Shown in pieces: positions 1-7,132 of a stretch of DNA of 19,752 bases. The DNA is from an uncultured Veillonellaceae bacterium (GTDB lineage Bacteria > Bacillota > Negativicutes > Veillonellales > Megasphaeraceae). Made by a program: the position numbers and the translations under genes. The notes beneath the pieces are model-generated. The model was not told the DNA's origin. It was given only the letters and a program-made list of their open reading frames with translations, and did no database searches. How positions within the stretch are numbered: position 1 is the first letter of the stretch; each line of letters opens with the position of its first letter. The stretch is from assembly GCA_900546795.1 (NCBI GenBank), contig UREG01000027.1, positions 1 to 19,752 on the forward strand. Reading direction: 5' to 3'.

Positions 1-495
1 TGGGGCATTGTGCATGAATTTTCTGCCTTTTTCTTTAAAGCCCTCACAATTGTTCATCATCCAACGTGCAAACATCGCTGGAAACATACAGTTTGGCTGA
101 GGATTTCCAGTCTCTTTTGCCCAGATCTCATAATGATGGGATGCTAGTTCCTCAACATCTTCTTTTGTTCTGGAATCCAGATAATTGATGTAAGGTGTGA
201 TCGCATGACAATCCTTATCAACACCGACAATCCCGCAGATGATCCCATCTCCAAAAATAGAGCGGATGTTGTCTGGATCCAGATTCTTTTCTTTCATTTT
301 TGTGACGCAGTTCCTGATCCCTGTAACCGTTGCATGAAGATACTGGTCTGCATCCATTTCCACCCATCCCGGCTGTGGACAGGTAAGATGGGTAGGCGCG
401 CTGTACTGCGCGATGCATTCCATCTCCCGGGTATATACCGCGGTTTTTACGCTTTGCGTTCCCGCATCAAATACAAGGTAGCATGCCGGAATCAT
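1..495 (-). CDS. FGGY-family carbohydrate kinase (xylulokinase-like), N-terminal part, runs off the window
   Basis: This is an open frame of 165 codons from an ATG at 495-493 to the window edge. FGGY kinases phosphorylate sugars or polyols such as xylulose, glycerol or ribulose with ATP in the cytoplasm. The N-terminus reads MIPACYLVFDAGTQSVKTAV, the phosphate-1 loop of the actin-like ATPase fold (the D-x-G-T/S-x-S/G-x-K pattern). Next come a Q-P-G-W-V-E-M-D segment at about residues 40-47, typical of the family, and a G-I-V-G-V-D...P-Y-I-N-Y-L-D-S-R stretch at about residues 86-107, matching the usual sugar-site region. A strong ribosome site (AAGGAGG at 507-501) lies five bases before the ATG and fixes the start. 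The catalytic C-terminal half is outside the window, so the substrate cannot be told. G+C is only about 41-46%, and three of its six arginine codons are AGA/AGG, unlike the neighbours; this may mean transfer. The family call is firm, the specificity is not. Confidence 0.88.
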   Translation of the reverse strand, partial: MIPACYLVFDAGTQSVKTAVYTREMECIAQYSAPTHLTCPQPGWVEMDADQYLHATVTGIRNCVTKMKEKNLDPDNIRSIFGDGIICGIVGVDKDCHAITPYINYLDSRTKEDVEELASHHYEIWAKETGNPQPNCMFPAMFARWMMNNCEGFKEKGRKFMHNAP

Positions 496-540
496 AAATC
501 CCTCCTTGCCGCCGAAGCGGTCTTTCCCACATTTACTGTA

Positions 541-569
541 AGCATAGCACGTTTATTTTATTCCTGCAA
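541..569 (-). promoter_or_regulatory. Promoter of the FGGY kinase gene
   Basis: On the minus strand a TTGCAG box (569-564) is separated by 17 bases from TATGCT (546-541). The TGC just before the -10 box makes it an extended -10 element (TGnTATGCT). It sits about 45 bases upstream of the kinase ATG and downstream of the aminotransferase terminator, as expected for an independent transcription unit. The -35 match is weak (3 of 6); the -10 is good. Confidence 0.6.
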
Positions 570-570
570 A

Positions 571-601
571 TGAAAATCCCTGCCAAAATAAAGGCAGGGA
601 T
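571..601 (-). terminator. Rho-independent terminator after the aminotransferase
   Basis: A perfect 9-bp stem (ATCCCTGCC at 576-584 pairing with GGCAGGGAT at 593-601) with an 8-base A/T loop is followed on the minus strand by a short TTTT run. It lies 15 bases beyond the aminotransferase stop codon. Confidence 0.8.
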
Positions 602-615
602 GGCTGCTCTGTTTT

Positions 616-1779
616 CTATTTTCTGGCTGCCAGGAACGCCTGAATCCGATCCAGCGACGCCTGCAGCGTTTCTACGGACGCCGCATAGGAAATGCGCACC
701 CAGTTTTTGAAGTCTTTGCCGAACGCTTCGCCCGGTACGACCGCCACATGCTGCTCGTTCAGCAGGGTTTCGGCAAACGCCGCGCCGTCCATGCCGGTCG
801 CTTCTACGTTTACCAGCACATAAAACGCCCCCTGCGGCGGAATATACGACAGTTCCGGCATCTTGTCCAGGGCGGTCAGCACCGTTTCCCGCTGTTTGGT
901 AAATTGTTTCATCATCTGCGCAACTTCAAACACCGCCGATTCGGTTTTCATGCCCCGTGCCGTTCCGATCTGAATAAAGGTCGGCGAAAACGTCGTGGCG
1001 CAGTAGTGTATCTTTTCTATCGGCGCCAGCAACTCTGCCGGAGCCGCCACATAGCCGAGCCGCCAGCCGGTCATGGCATATACTTTAGAAAATCCGTTCA
1101 GGATGATCGTCCGTTCCCGCATGCCGGGAAACGACGCAATGGATACGACTTCTTCTTCGCCGTAGGTAATGCGGTTGTAGATTTCATCGGACAGTACGAG
1201 CAGGTCATGCCGGCGCGCCACGACTGCAATCTGTTCCAGCGCCGCTTTCGTATACACGCCGCCGCTTGGATTGTTCGGGTTGTTGATGACGATCATCTTC
1301 GTCCATTCGGTCACCGCCGCTTCAATTTCCGCCGCATCCGGCTGATAGCCGTTTTCTTTGCGCAGCGGTATTTCCACTGCTTTGCCGCCGGTAATCGCCG
1401 CGGTCATGGCATACATGGGGAACGCCGGCGTCAGTACGATGATTTCTTCATCCCGTCCGATCAGCCCGGTCATGGCTGCCAATATCCCTTCGCCGCAGCT
1501 CGTGGTTACCAGAATTTCCGTATTGGGATCATAGTCTATCCCCGTATCGGTTTTCAGGCTTTCTGCAATCGCTTCGCGCAGCACCAGTTCCCCTTTCGGC
1601 GACGAGGCGTAGTGCGTCTGGTTTTCACAGATCGCCCGGATCGTTTCGTTTTTGATCGCTTCCGGCGTATTGCAGTTCGGTTCGCCCACGTTGAGCGCCA
1701 ATATCTCCACGCCTTCTTCTTTCAGCCGGCTTACGGCATCGATCATTCTCGACAATGCATTTCCTTTCGTTTCTCCCAT
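616..1779 (-). CDS. PLP-dependent class I/II aminotransferase
   Basis: This is a 387-residue fold-type I aminotransferase, a cytoplasmic enzyme that moves amino groups between an amino acid and a 2-oxo acid through pyridoxal phosphate. Visible marks are N-V-G-E-P-N at residues 30-35 (substrate loop), N-N-P-N-N-P-S-G at 166-173, S-D-E-I-Y at 197-201 (Asp198 binds the cofactor pyridine), the Schiff-base lysine K232 in G-F-S-K-V-Y-A-M-T-G-W-R, and the C-terminal substrate-carboxylate arginine R362 in V-R-I-S-Y-A. Length is normal for the aspartate aminotransferase Igamma-like group. The frame extends upstream to 1875, but that part overlaps the preceding gene's terminator and the promoter. The ATG at 1779 has an AGGGGG ribosome site seven bases before it; the ATG at 1785 is only one base from that site. 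Flanked by its own promoter and terminator, it is monocistronic. The amino-acid substrate (aspartate, alanine or aromatic) cannot be decided. Confidence 0.93.
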   Translation of the reverse strand: MGETKGNALSRMIDAVSRLKEEGVEILALNVGEPNCNTPEAIKNETIRAICENQTHYASSPKGELVLREAIAESLKTDTGIDYDPNTEILVTTSCGEGILAAMTGLIGRDEEIIVLTPAFPMYAMTAAITGGKAVEIPLRKENGYQPDAAEIEAAVTEWTKMIVINNPNNPSGGVYTKAALEQIAVVARRHDLLVLSDEIYNRITYGEEEVVSIASFPGMRERTIILNGFSKVYAMTGWRLGYVAAPAELLAPIEKIHYCATTFSPTFIQIGTARGMKTESAVFEVAQMMKQFTKQRETVLTALDKMPELSYIPPQGAFYVLVNVEATGMDGAAFAETLLNEQHVAVVPGEAFGKDFKNWVRISYAASVETLQASLDRIQAFLAARK

Positions 1780-1807
1780 CTTCATACCCCCTATGGCATT
1801 TTTATGT

Positions 1808-1836
1808 ATTTTAGCACAGTAAAGCGCGACAGTCAA
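1808..1836 (-). promoter_or_regulatory. Strong promoter of the aminotransferase gene
   Basis: On the minus strand TTGACT (1836-1831), a 17-base spacer and TAAAAT (1813-1808) match the sigma-A consensus at 5 of 6 positions in each box. A TGC before the -10 adds an extended -10 element. It lies between the symporter terminator and the chosen ATG, which also argues against the longer upstream start. Confidence 0.8.
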
Positions 1837-1842
1837 TCTGCG

Positions 1843-1866
1843 AAAAAAGCTCCGCCGAAGCGGAGC
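1843..1866 (-). terminator. Rho-independent terminator after the symporter
   Basis: On the minus strand GCTCCGC, a TTCG tetraloop and GCGGAGC are followed directly by six T. The UUCG loop closed by a C-G pair is exceptionally stable in RNA. It begins six bases after the symporter stop codon. Confidence 0.92.
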
Positions 1867-1871
1867 CTTCA

Positions 1872-3305
1872 TCATGCCGTGACGGCCTGCGCCGCGTTTT
1901 GTTTTTCCCGTTCTGCGCCGCCGTGCTTGATCGGTTGTTTATCAAACAGCGGCACGAGGAAAAAGGTCAGCAGGCAGCCGATCCATTCCAGATAAATCGG
2001 ATGCGCCACGATATGCGTCTGTGGGAAAAACTGCCAGGCAAACAGGATAACGATGCCCACCAGCGTCGTGTAAAACGCGGTATTTTTCCGGCACAGCTGC
2101 GGCGCAAACATGGTTCCTAAAAAGACTATGGTAAATGCCGTCGTCAAAGACAGGCCGATCAGCATGGTCTTTACGATGCCGCTCGCATTAAAGGCAAGCC
2201 ACAAGGTGCCCAGACCCAGTATGAGAAGCGCCCACCGGTTTACCAGCGTATACTTGTGTTCCGATACGGAAGGATCAATAAAGCGTTTGTATATATCCTG
2301 GCTGAACAGGGTGCCCGCCGCCAGCAGGATATGGCTGGCCGTCCCAATATCCGCCGCCCACAGCGCCGCCAGCGTCACGCCGGCGATCACCGGATCCAAT
2401 CCCATGATCATGTTGGGCAGCGCCAGCGTTGCCTGCAGATCCGGATGCATAACCCGAGCTGCCATGCCCATCACCGCGCAGAGAAATCCGATCGGGAACA
2501 TGAGAGCCGCGCCCCACATAAATCCTTTTTTGGCGGTATCGCTGTCTTTTGCCGCACAGGCTGCCTGCACCGGCCCCTGCGCCGTAATCGTCTGGGTGAT
2601 CATGACCACAAACCAGCCGATTACCGTTGCCATGCCCAGCGATCCGATCGGATCAAACCAGGCTACATCCGCCGGCAGCGCCAGCACCAGTTCGTTCCAG
2701 CCGCCCTGCTGCTGAATGATGACAAAGGTGCTGACCGCTACGCCGATATAAACCAGCGTTACGCTCAAAATATTGGAAATCCCGGAGAACCAGAGGCCGC
2801 CGAGAAGCGTCGTCCCGATAAATACAAACGCGCTTACGATCATGCCGCTTTCAAACGAAAAAATATCCGGCAAGAGACTCGATAAAATCGCTCCGCCGGC
2901 TATATACTGAAGGGAAGTAATAACCAGCTGTACGGTAATCATGCCCAAAACGGCAATCGCCCGGCCTTTTTTGTCATAATAGCGTTCAAACAGCTCCGGA
3001 ATCGTCGTGCATTCCAGCGCCCGATATTTCCCTGCCGCCAAAAACGCCATCGTAATGGCGCCGGCTGCCCAGGCCACGTTATAGAGCCCGGCGGAAATGC
3101 CGTGCGTAAACGCACTTTCGGCCACGCCGATCGTAGACGCCGCCCCGACGGCAGTTGCCGTAATATTCGCCGCTACCATCGGCACGGTGAGTTTCCGTCC
3201 GGCAAATAAAAATCCGCTGCTGTTTTGGGTACGTCTGCGCACCCAAAGGCTAATGCCAAATAAAACCAGTACATACAGGAGTACTACCCCTAATTGAATA
3301 TTCAT
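1872..3305 (-). CDS. Sodium:solute symporter (SSS/SLC5 family)
   Basis: This 477-residue inner-membrane protein has roughly 13 hydrophobic segments and belongs to the SSS family, which uses the sodium gradient to import solutes such as proline, pantothenate, sugars or carboxylates. Family marks are F-L-F-A-G-R-K-L at about residues 32-39, followed by the A-N-I-T-A-T-A-V-G-A-A-S-T-I-G helix (46-60), C-T-T-I-P-E-L-F-E-R-Y-Y (99-110), and A-A-D-I-G-T-A-S-H-I-L-L-A-A-G-T-L-F-S-Q-D-I-Y (317-339), equivalent to the conserved A-x-M-S-T-x-D-S...D-I-Y segment around the sodium site. Here Gly321-Thr322 stands where most members have Ser-Thr. The C-terminus is a polar tail. The start at 3305 has an AGGA ribosome site seven bases upstream; the upstream ATG at 3329 has none at usable spacing. 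The substrate is unknown. It follows dnaB after 79 bases and may have its own promoter. Confidence 0.92.
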   Translation of the reverse strand: MNIQLGVVLLYVLVLFGISLWVRRRTQNSSGFLFAGRKLTVPMVAANITATAVGAASTIGVAESAFTHGISAGLYNVAWAAGAITMAFLAAGKYRALECTTIPELFERYYDKKGRAIAVLGMITVQLVITSLQYIAGGAILSSLLPDIFSFESGMIVSAFVFIGTTLLGGLWFSGISNILSVTLVYIGVAVSTFVIIQQQGGWNELVLALPADVAWFDPIGSLGMATVIGWFVVMITQTITAQGPVQAACAAKDSDTAKKGFMWGAALMFPIGFLCAVMGMAARVMHPDLQATLALPNMIMGLDPVIAGVTLAALWAADIGTASHILLAAGTLFSQDIYKRFIDPSVSEHKYTLVNRWALLILGLGTLWLAFNASGIVKTMLIGLSLTTAFTIVFLGTMFAPQLCRKNTAFYTTLVGIVILFAWQFFPQTHIVAHPIYLEWIGCLLTFFLVPLFDKQPIKHGGAEREKQNAAQAVTA

Positions 3306-3327
3306 GTTCTTTTCCTGCCTTTCTACC

Positions 3328-3369
3328 ATCCTACACGTTTTAGGATACTGCGTTTCTGCTATGCTGCAA
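3328..3369 (-). promoter_or_regulatory. Possible promoter with overlapping palindrome before the symporter
   Basis: On the minus strand TTGCAG (3369-3364) and TATCCT (3347-3342) are 16 bases apart. A perfect 6-bp inverted repeat (ATCCTA, 7-base centre, TAGGAT; 3328-3346) covers the -10 box, the position of a repressor operator. Both signals are short and unproven. Confidence 0.35.
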
Positions 3370-3384
3370 TACTACACTGCTCTG

Positions 3385-4713
3385 TCATTCCACCCGATTC
3401 CGCTCTATATCCAAGAAGAGGGTAAAATCGGCTTTGAAGAAGAGCTCTACTTTTCCGGTCGGACCGTTACGGTGTTTTGCAATGATGACTTCCGTAATGT
3501 CTTTCCGTTCACTTTCCGGATCGTAATAGCCTTCCCGGTAGAGAAACGCTACGATATCCGCATCCTGTTCCAGTGATCCCGATTCACGGAGATCACTGAG
3601 CATCGGCCGTTTATCCGTCCGGCTTTCCACGCCGCGGCTAAGCTGCGACAGCGCGATAATCGGTACGTTGAGTTCACGGGCCAATCCTTTTAATCCTCGG
3701 GATATTTCCGAAATTTCCTGCTGCCGGTTTTCTTTGCCCCGGCCCTGCATGAGCTGCAGGTAATCGACAATCACCAGCGACAAGCCTTTTTCCGCTTTCA
3801 GGCGGCGGGCTTTCGACCGCATTTCCGATAACGTAATCCCCGGCGTATCGTCGATATAGATCGGCGATTCATACAGCGCCGAACAGGCTCTCGTCAGCCG
3901 ATCCCAGTCCTCGTCGCCGTTTAGCTGGCCGGTCCGAAGTTTCTGGGAGTCTAAATGCGACAGCTGGCAAAGCAGCCGCTGCGTCAGCTGTTCTTTGGAC
4001 ATTTCCAGCGAGAAGAACGCCACCGTTTTTTTCTGCCGGACGCCGATATTTTGCGCCAGGTTCAGGGTAAACGCCGTTTTCCCCATGGACGGCCGCGCCG
4101 CGATGATGATCAAATCGGAATTTTGCAGTCCCGACGTCAGTTCATCGATATAGCGGAATCCCGTGGAAAGTCCGGTGAGAGAAGAATCCCGTTCAAACTG
4201 CGCCGTAATCTGATCGAGCGCCGTTTCCACGACCGAGCCGACAGAGGCAAAATCCCCTTTCCGGCTGGCCTGCGATATCCCCATGATCATGCGTTCCGCG
4301 TCGCCGACGATTTCCGCCGCGTCCCGATCCGCGTCATAGCCCATCGCCGCCACCTGCGTCGATACATTGATCAGCCGGCGGAGCATTCCTTTTTCTGCGA
4401 TGATATCCGCATGAAACTCGATATTGGCCGCTGTCGCTACCATATTGGGCAGGCTCGTCACATACGAAATGCCGCCCACGTCGTCGAGCCGCCCCATGCG
4501 GGTCAGTTCTTCCGTTACCGTGATGATATCTACTTCTTTATTATCCCGATGCAGTTTTTCCATTGCCTCGAATATTACGCGGTGCACTTCCCGATAGAAA
4601 TCGTCGTCCTGCAATTTTTCCATTGCCACGACCACAGCGTTCCGATCCAAAAGCATAGCGCCCAGTACGGCCTGCTCCGCTTCTATATTCTGCGGCGGTA
4701 CTCGTTCGAGCAT
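3385..4713 (-). CDS. dnaB: Replicative DNA helicase DnaB
   Basis: This 442-residue RecA-type hexameric helicase unwinds DNA at the replication fork and recruits primase. The N-terminal DnaB_N domain (about residues 5-105) opens with P-P-Q-N-I-E-A-E-Q-A-V-L-G-A, a hallmark of the family. The C-terminal ATPase carries Walker A A-R-P-S-M-G-K-T (206-213), F-F-S-L-E-M-S (233-239), Walker B L-V-I-V-D-Y-L-Q (313-320), S-Q-L-S-R-G-V-E-x-R (356-365) and the arginine-finger loop K-H-R-N-G-P-T-G (413-420). Length is normal and no intein is present. Upstream AAGGAAG lies five bases before the ATG. It is the last gene of the yybS-gdpP-rplI-lonC-dnaB cluster, 43 bases after lonC. B. subtilis calls the orthologue dnaC. 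Very sure. Confidence 0.98.
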   Translation of the reverse strand: MLERVPPQNIEAEQAVLGAMLLDRNAVVVAMEKLQDDDFYREVHRVIFEAMEKLHRDNKEVDIITVTEELTRMGRLDDVGGISYVTSLPNMVATAANIEFHADIIAEKGMLRRLINVSTQVAAMGYDADRDAAEIVGDAERMIMGISQASRKGDFASVGSVVETALDQITAQFERDSSLTGLSTGFRYIDELTSGLQNSDLIIIAARPSMGKTAFTLNLAQNIGVRQKKTVAFFSLEMSKEQLTQRLLCQLSHLDSQKLRTGQLNGDEDWDRLTRACSALYESPIYIDDTPGITLSEMRSKARRLKAEKGLSLVIVDYLQLMQGRGKENRQQEISEISRGLKGLARELNVPIIALSQLSRGVESRTDKRPMLSDLRESGSLEQDADIVAFLYREGYYDPESERKDITEVIIAKHRNGPTGKVELFFKADFTLFLDIERNRVE

Positions 4714-4756
4714 AGTTACTTCCTTTCCGCCTGCAAGGATACTGCTTACAAATACC

Positions 4757-6679
4757 TTAACAGCTCTTTACAGGTTCTGTCAACATAAAATTTAACACGT
4801 CTTCAATCCGTTCCAGCGGGTGCAGCTCAAGCCCCAGATGCGCCGGCGGAATATCCGTTTCGTTCTCTTTCGGCAGCACCATATGCTCCATGCCGGCCTG
4901 CCGCGCGCCGTACGCTTTTTCAAATACGCCGCCGACAGCTTTTACCTGTCCCTGAATGGAGATCTCTCCGGTAATCGCCGTATCCTGGCGCACCGGAATC
5001 TGCAGCACGGCGGACAAAATTGCCGTCACAATCGCGCAGCCTGCCGACGGACCGTCGATATTGCCGCCGCCGATCACATTGACGTGCACGTCATAATCCG
5101 CCAGATCTTTGCCGCTCACCGCCCGCACCACAGCCGCCGCGTTAAAGACGGAATCCTTCGCCATGGAACCGGCCGTATCGTTGAACCGCAGATGACCTTT
5201 CCCCGCTTCTTTCGCCGGAAATGCCACCGCTTCAATCTCAATGATCGAGCCCATGTAGCCGGAAACTCCCAGCCCAAACACCCGGCCGACCTGCGGCACC
5301 GGCGACGATTTTTTCGTTATGTACGGCACCAGCCGGCTCACGCGGGCAATCCGCTGGATATATTCTTTCGTAATGCAAATATCTTCCGTGCTGCCTTTAT
5401 GGTAAATAGCATAGCCGTAGGCATCCGCCAAAATATTGATGGCTTTCCGCCCCTGCACGGTATAATCGCTGATCAGCTCCGGCACGCCTTCTTCCAGCGC
5501 CACGTTTAATATATCGGCGCCGTTTTTGACGATCTGCACGATATCCGACGGCATGAGCGGCTCAAAAAAGACTTCCGCGCACCGCGACCGGATCGCCGGA
5601 TTGATTTCCGACGGATCTCTCGTGGTAGCTCCAATCAGGATAAAATCTGCCGGAGCCCCTTCTGCAAACAATTTCTTGATATATTTCGGCACATGCGGAT
5701 CCGTTTCGTCATAGTACGACGATTCAAATTTCACCCGCTTGTCTTCCAGGACTTTCAGCAGCTTATTGAGCAGCATCGTATCCATTTCCCCGATTTCATC
5801 GATGAATAAAATACCGCCGTGCGCTTCCGTCACCAGCCCCGGTTTCGGTTCCGGCACGCCGGAATCCGCCAGATCCCGCTGCGCTCCCTGATAGATCGGA
5901 TCGTGCACCGAGCCGATCAGGGGATTGGTAATATCCCGAGAATCCCACCGCAGCGTCGTTCCGTCCGTTTCTACAAACGGCGCGTCCGGCCCAAAGGGCG
6001 TATAGGGCAATTTTTTCGCTTCTTCCAAAATAATGCGCGCCGCCGTCGTCTTGCCCACTCCGGGCGGTCCATACAGCAGCAGATGCTGGGGATAGGGCGA
6101 AGAAAATTTGCTTTCCATCGCTTCAATCGCCCGGCTCTGCCCAACCACTTCGCGCAGCGTATGGGGCCGCACTTTTTCCATGACCGTCTGAGTCAGATGA
6201 ATGGCGTCGAGCTTTTCCAGCTGTTCCAGTTTCTCTTTCGTCTGCGGCGTTTCCACATCGCCCGCTTCTTCTTTGAGCACCTGCATCCGCACTTCCTGCA
6301 CGTATTCCTGCTGCCGTTCTTCCATGCGTTCGTTGATCCGTTTTTCCAGCCGTTCTTCCACCGCCTGCCGTGACAGCATATCCGCCAGCACCGATTCCAG
6401 CTGGTTCAGCACCGCCAGGATATCCCGTTCTTCTTTGGGCACGTCCGTATATTTCGTATCTTCAAACACCATGCGCTGCAGCCCTACGAGGCGTTCTCTC
6501 GGGTTTTCAGAATGGATATATTCCAGCGCCTGATATTTGCTGGCCCGAAGCACCATCTTTTCCGGCCCGATCATATTGCTGAATATCCCGTAAAGCACCG
6601 CAACCTGCCGGCGCAGTTCTTCTTCGCCTGTCGATTCGAGCATGCGTTTGCGGTTCCGTAATTTATCTAATAATCCCAT
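4757..6679 (-). CDS. lonC: LonC-type ATP-dependent protease (Lon family, Lon_C)
   Basis: This 640-residue AAA+ serine protease lacks the classical Lon substrate-binding N-domain. The N-terminal 160 residues are charged and helical, with a likely coiled coil at about 100-160. The AAA+ module has Walker A G-P-P-G-V-G-K-T (204-211), Walker B G-I-L-F-I-D-E (289-295) and a sensor-type G-A-T-T-R-D-P-S-E-I-N-P-A-I-R-S-R-C (350-367). The protease domain has catalytic Ser545 in D-G-P-S-A-G and Lys588 in G-G-V-F-E-K, 43 residues apart, the same distance as Ser679-Lys722 in E. coli Lon. No membrane segment is evident, so it should be cytosolic, unlike LonB. The family was described mainly in spore-forming Firmicutes. 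The ATG is seven bases after the rplI stop codon; the best ribosome site (GAGG, 11 bases away) lies inside the end of rplI, suggesting translational coupling. Confidence 0.92.
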   Translation of the reverse strand: MGLLDKLRNRKRMLESTGEEELRRQVAVLYGIFSNMIGPEKMVLRASKYQALEYIHSENPRERLVGLQRMVFEDTKYTDVPKEERDILAVLNQLESVLADMLSRQAVEERLEKRINERMEERQQEYVQEVRMQVLKEEAGDVETPQTKEKLEQLEKLDAIHLTQTVMEKVRPHTLREVVGQSRAIEAMESKFSSPYPQHLLLYGPPGVGKTTAARIILEEAKKLPYTPFGPDAPFVETDGTTLRWDSRDITNPLIGSVHDPIYQGAQRDLADSGVPEPKPGLVTEAHGGILFIDEIGEMDTMLLNKLLKVLEDKRVKFESSYYDETDPHVPKYIKKLFAEGAPADFILIGATTRDPSEINPAIRSRCAEVFFEPLMPSDIVQIVKNGADILNVALEEGVPELISDYTVQGRKAINILADAYGYAIYHKGSTEDICITKEYIQRIARVSRLVPYITKKSSPVPQVGRVFGLGVSGYMGSIIEIEAVAFPAKEAGKGHLRFNDTAGSMAKDSVFNAAAVVRAVSGKDLADYDVHVNVIGGGNIDGPSAGCAIVTAILSAVLQIPVRQDTAITGEISIQGQVKAVGGVFEKAYGARQAGMEHMVLPKENETDIPPAHLGLELHPLERIEDVLNFMLTEPVKSC

Positions 6680-6685
6680 TGTGTA

Positions 6686-7132
6686 TTATGCCTCGATTAC
6701 ATGCACTTTGATCGTGCTGGTGATCGTCGGATGCACGCGGATCACCACGTCATGCGTGCCCAGCGTCTTGATCGCGTCTTTCATATCGATTTTCTTTTTA
6801 TCCAAATCGATCTTATACTGCTCTTTTGCCGCGTCGCTGATATTTTTAGCCGTAACGGCGCCGAATACTTTGCCGCCTTCGCCGACTTTTACTTTTACCG
6901 TCAGCTCTACTTTTTTGAGCTGGCTGGCCAGTACGACCGCTTCGTCGCTGGCGACCTGCGCTTTATGCTGCGCCGCCGCTTTTTTCTGGTTCGCGTCGTT
7001 AATATTGGCTGCCGTACCGACTGCCGCTAATTTTCTCGGGAGCAGGAAGTTGCGGCCGTAGCCTTCGGAAACTTCTACGATCTCCCCTTTTTTGCCTAAT
7101 TTTTTTACGTCTTCCAACAATACTACTTTCAT
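6686..7132 (-). CDS. rplI: 50S ribosomal protein L9
   Basis: This 148-residue protein of the large ribosomal subunit binds 23S rRNA and helps keep the reading frame. The N-terminal domain starts M-K-V-V-L-L-E-D-V-K-K-L-G-K-K-G and contains the signature G-Y-G-R-N-F-L-L-P-R-K-L-A (about 24-36). A long lysine/alanine-rich connecting helix (about 42-75) and the C-terminal domain with G-K-V-F-G-A-V-T (about 87-94) follow. Length is exactly typical. Its ATG overlaps the gdpP stop codon (ATGA overlap), and AAGGAGG lies ten bases upstream inside gdpP, so the two genes are translationally coupled. Confidence 0.98.
   Translation of the reverse strand: MKVVLLEDVKKLGKKGEIVEVSEGYGRNFLLPRKLAAVGTAANINDANQKKAAAQHKAQVASDEAVVLASQLKKVELTVKVKVGEGGKVFGAVTAKNISDAAKEQYKIDLDKKKIDMKDAIKTLGTHDVVIRVHPTITSTIKVHVIEA

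Noticed and set aside
218..418. 66-codon minus-strand frame at the left edge
   Set aside because: Overlaps the sugar kinase in another frame; the kinase frame has family motifs and a strong ribosome site.
748..1995. 415-codon plus-strand frame opposite the aminotransferase
   Set aside because: Shadow frame; spans the terminator and promoter of the minus-strand genes and shows low-complexity Arg/Phe-rich sequence.
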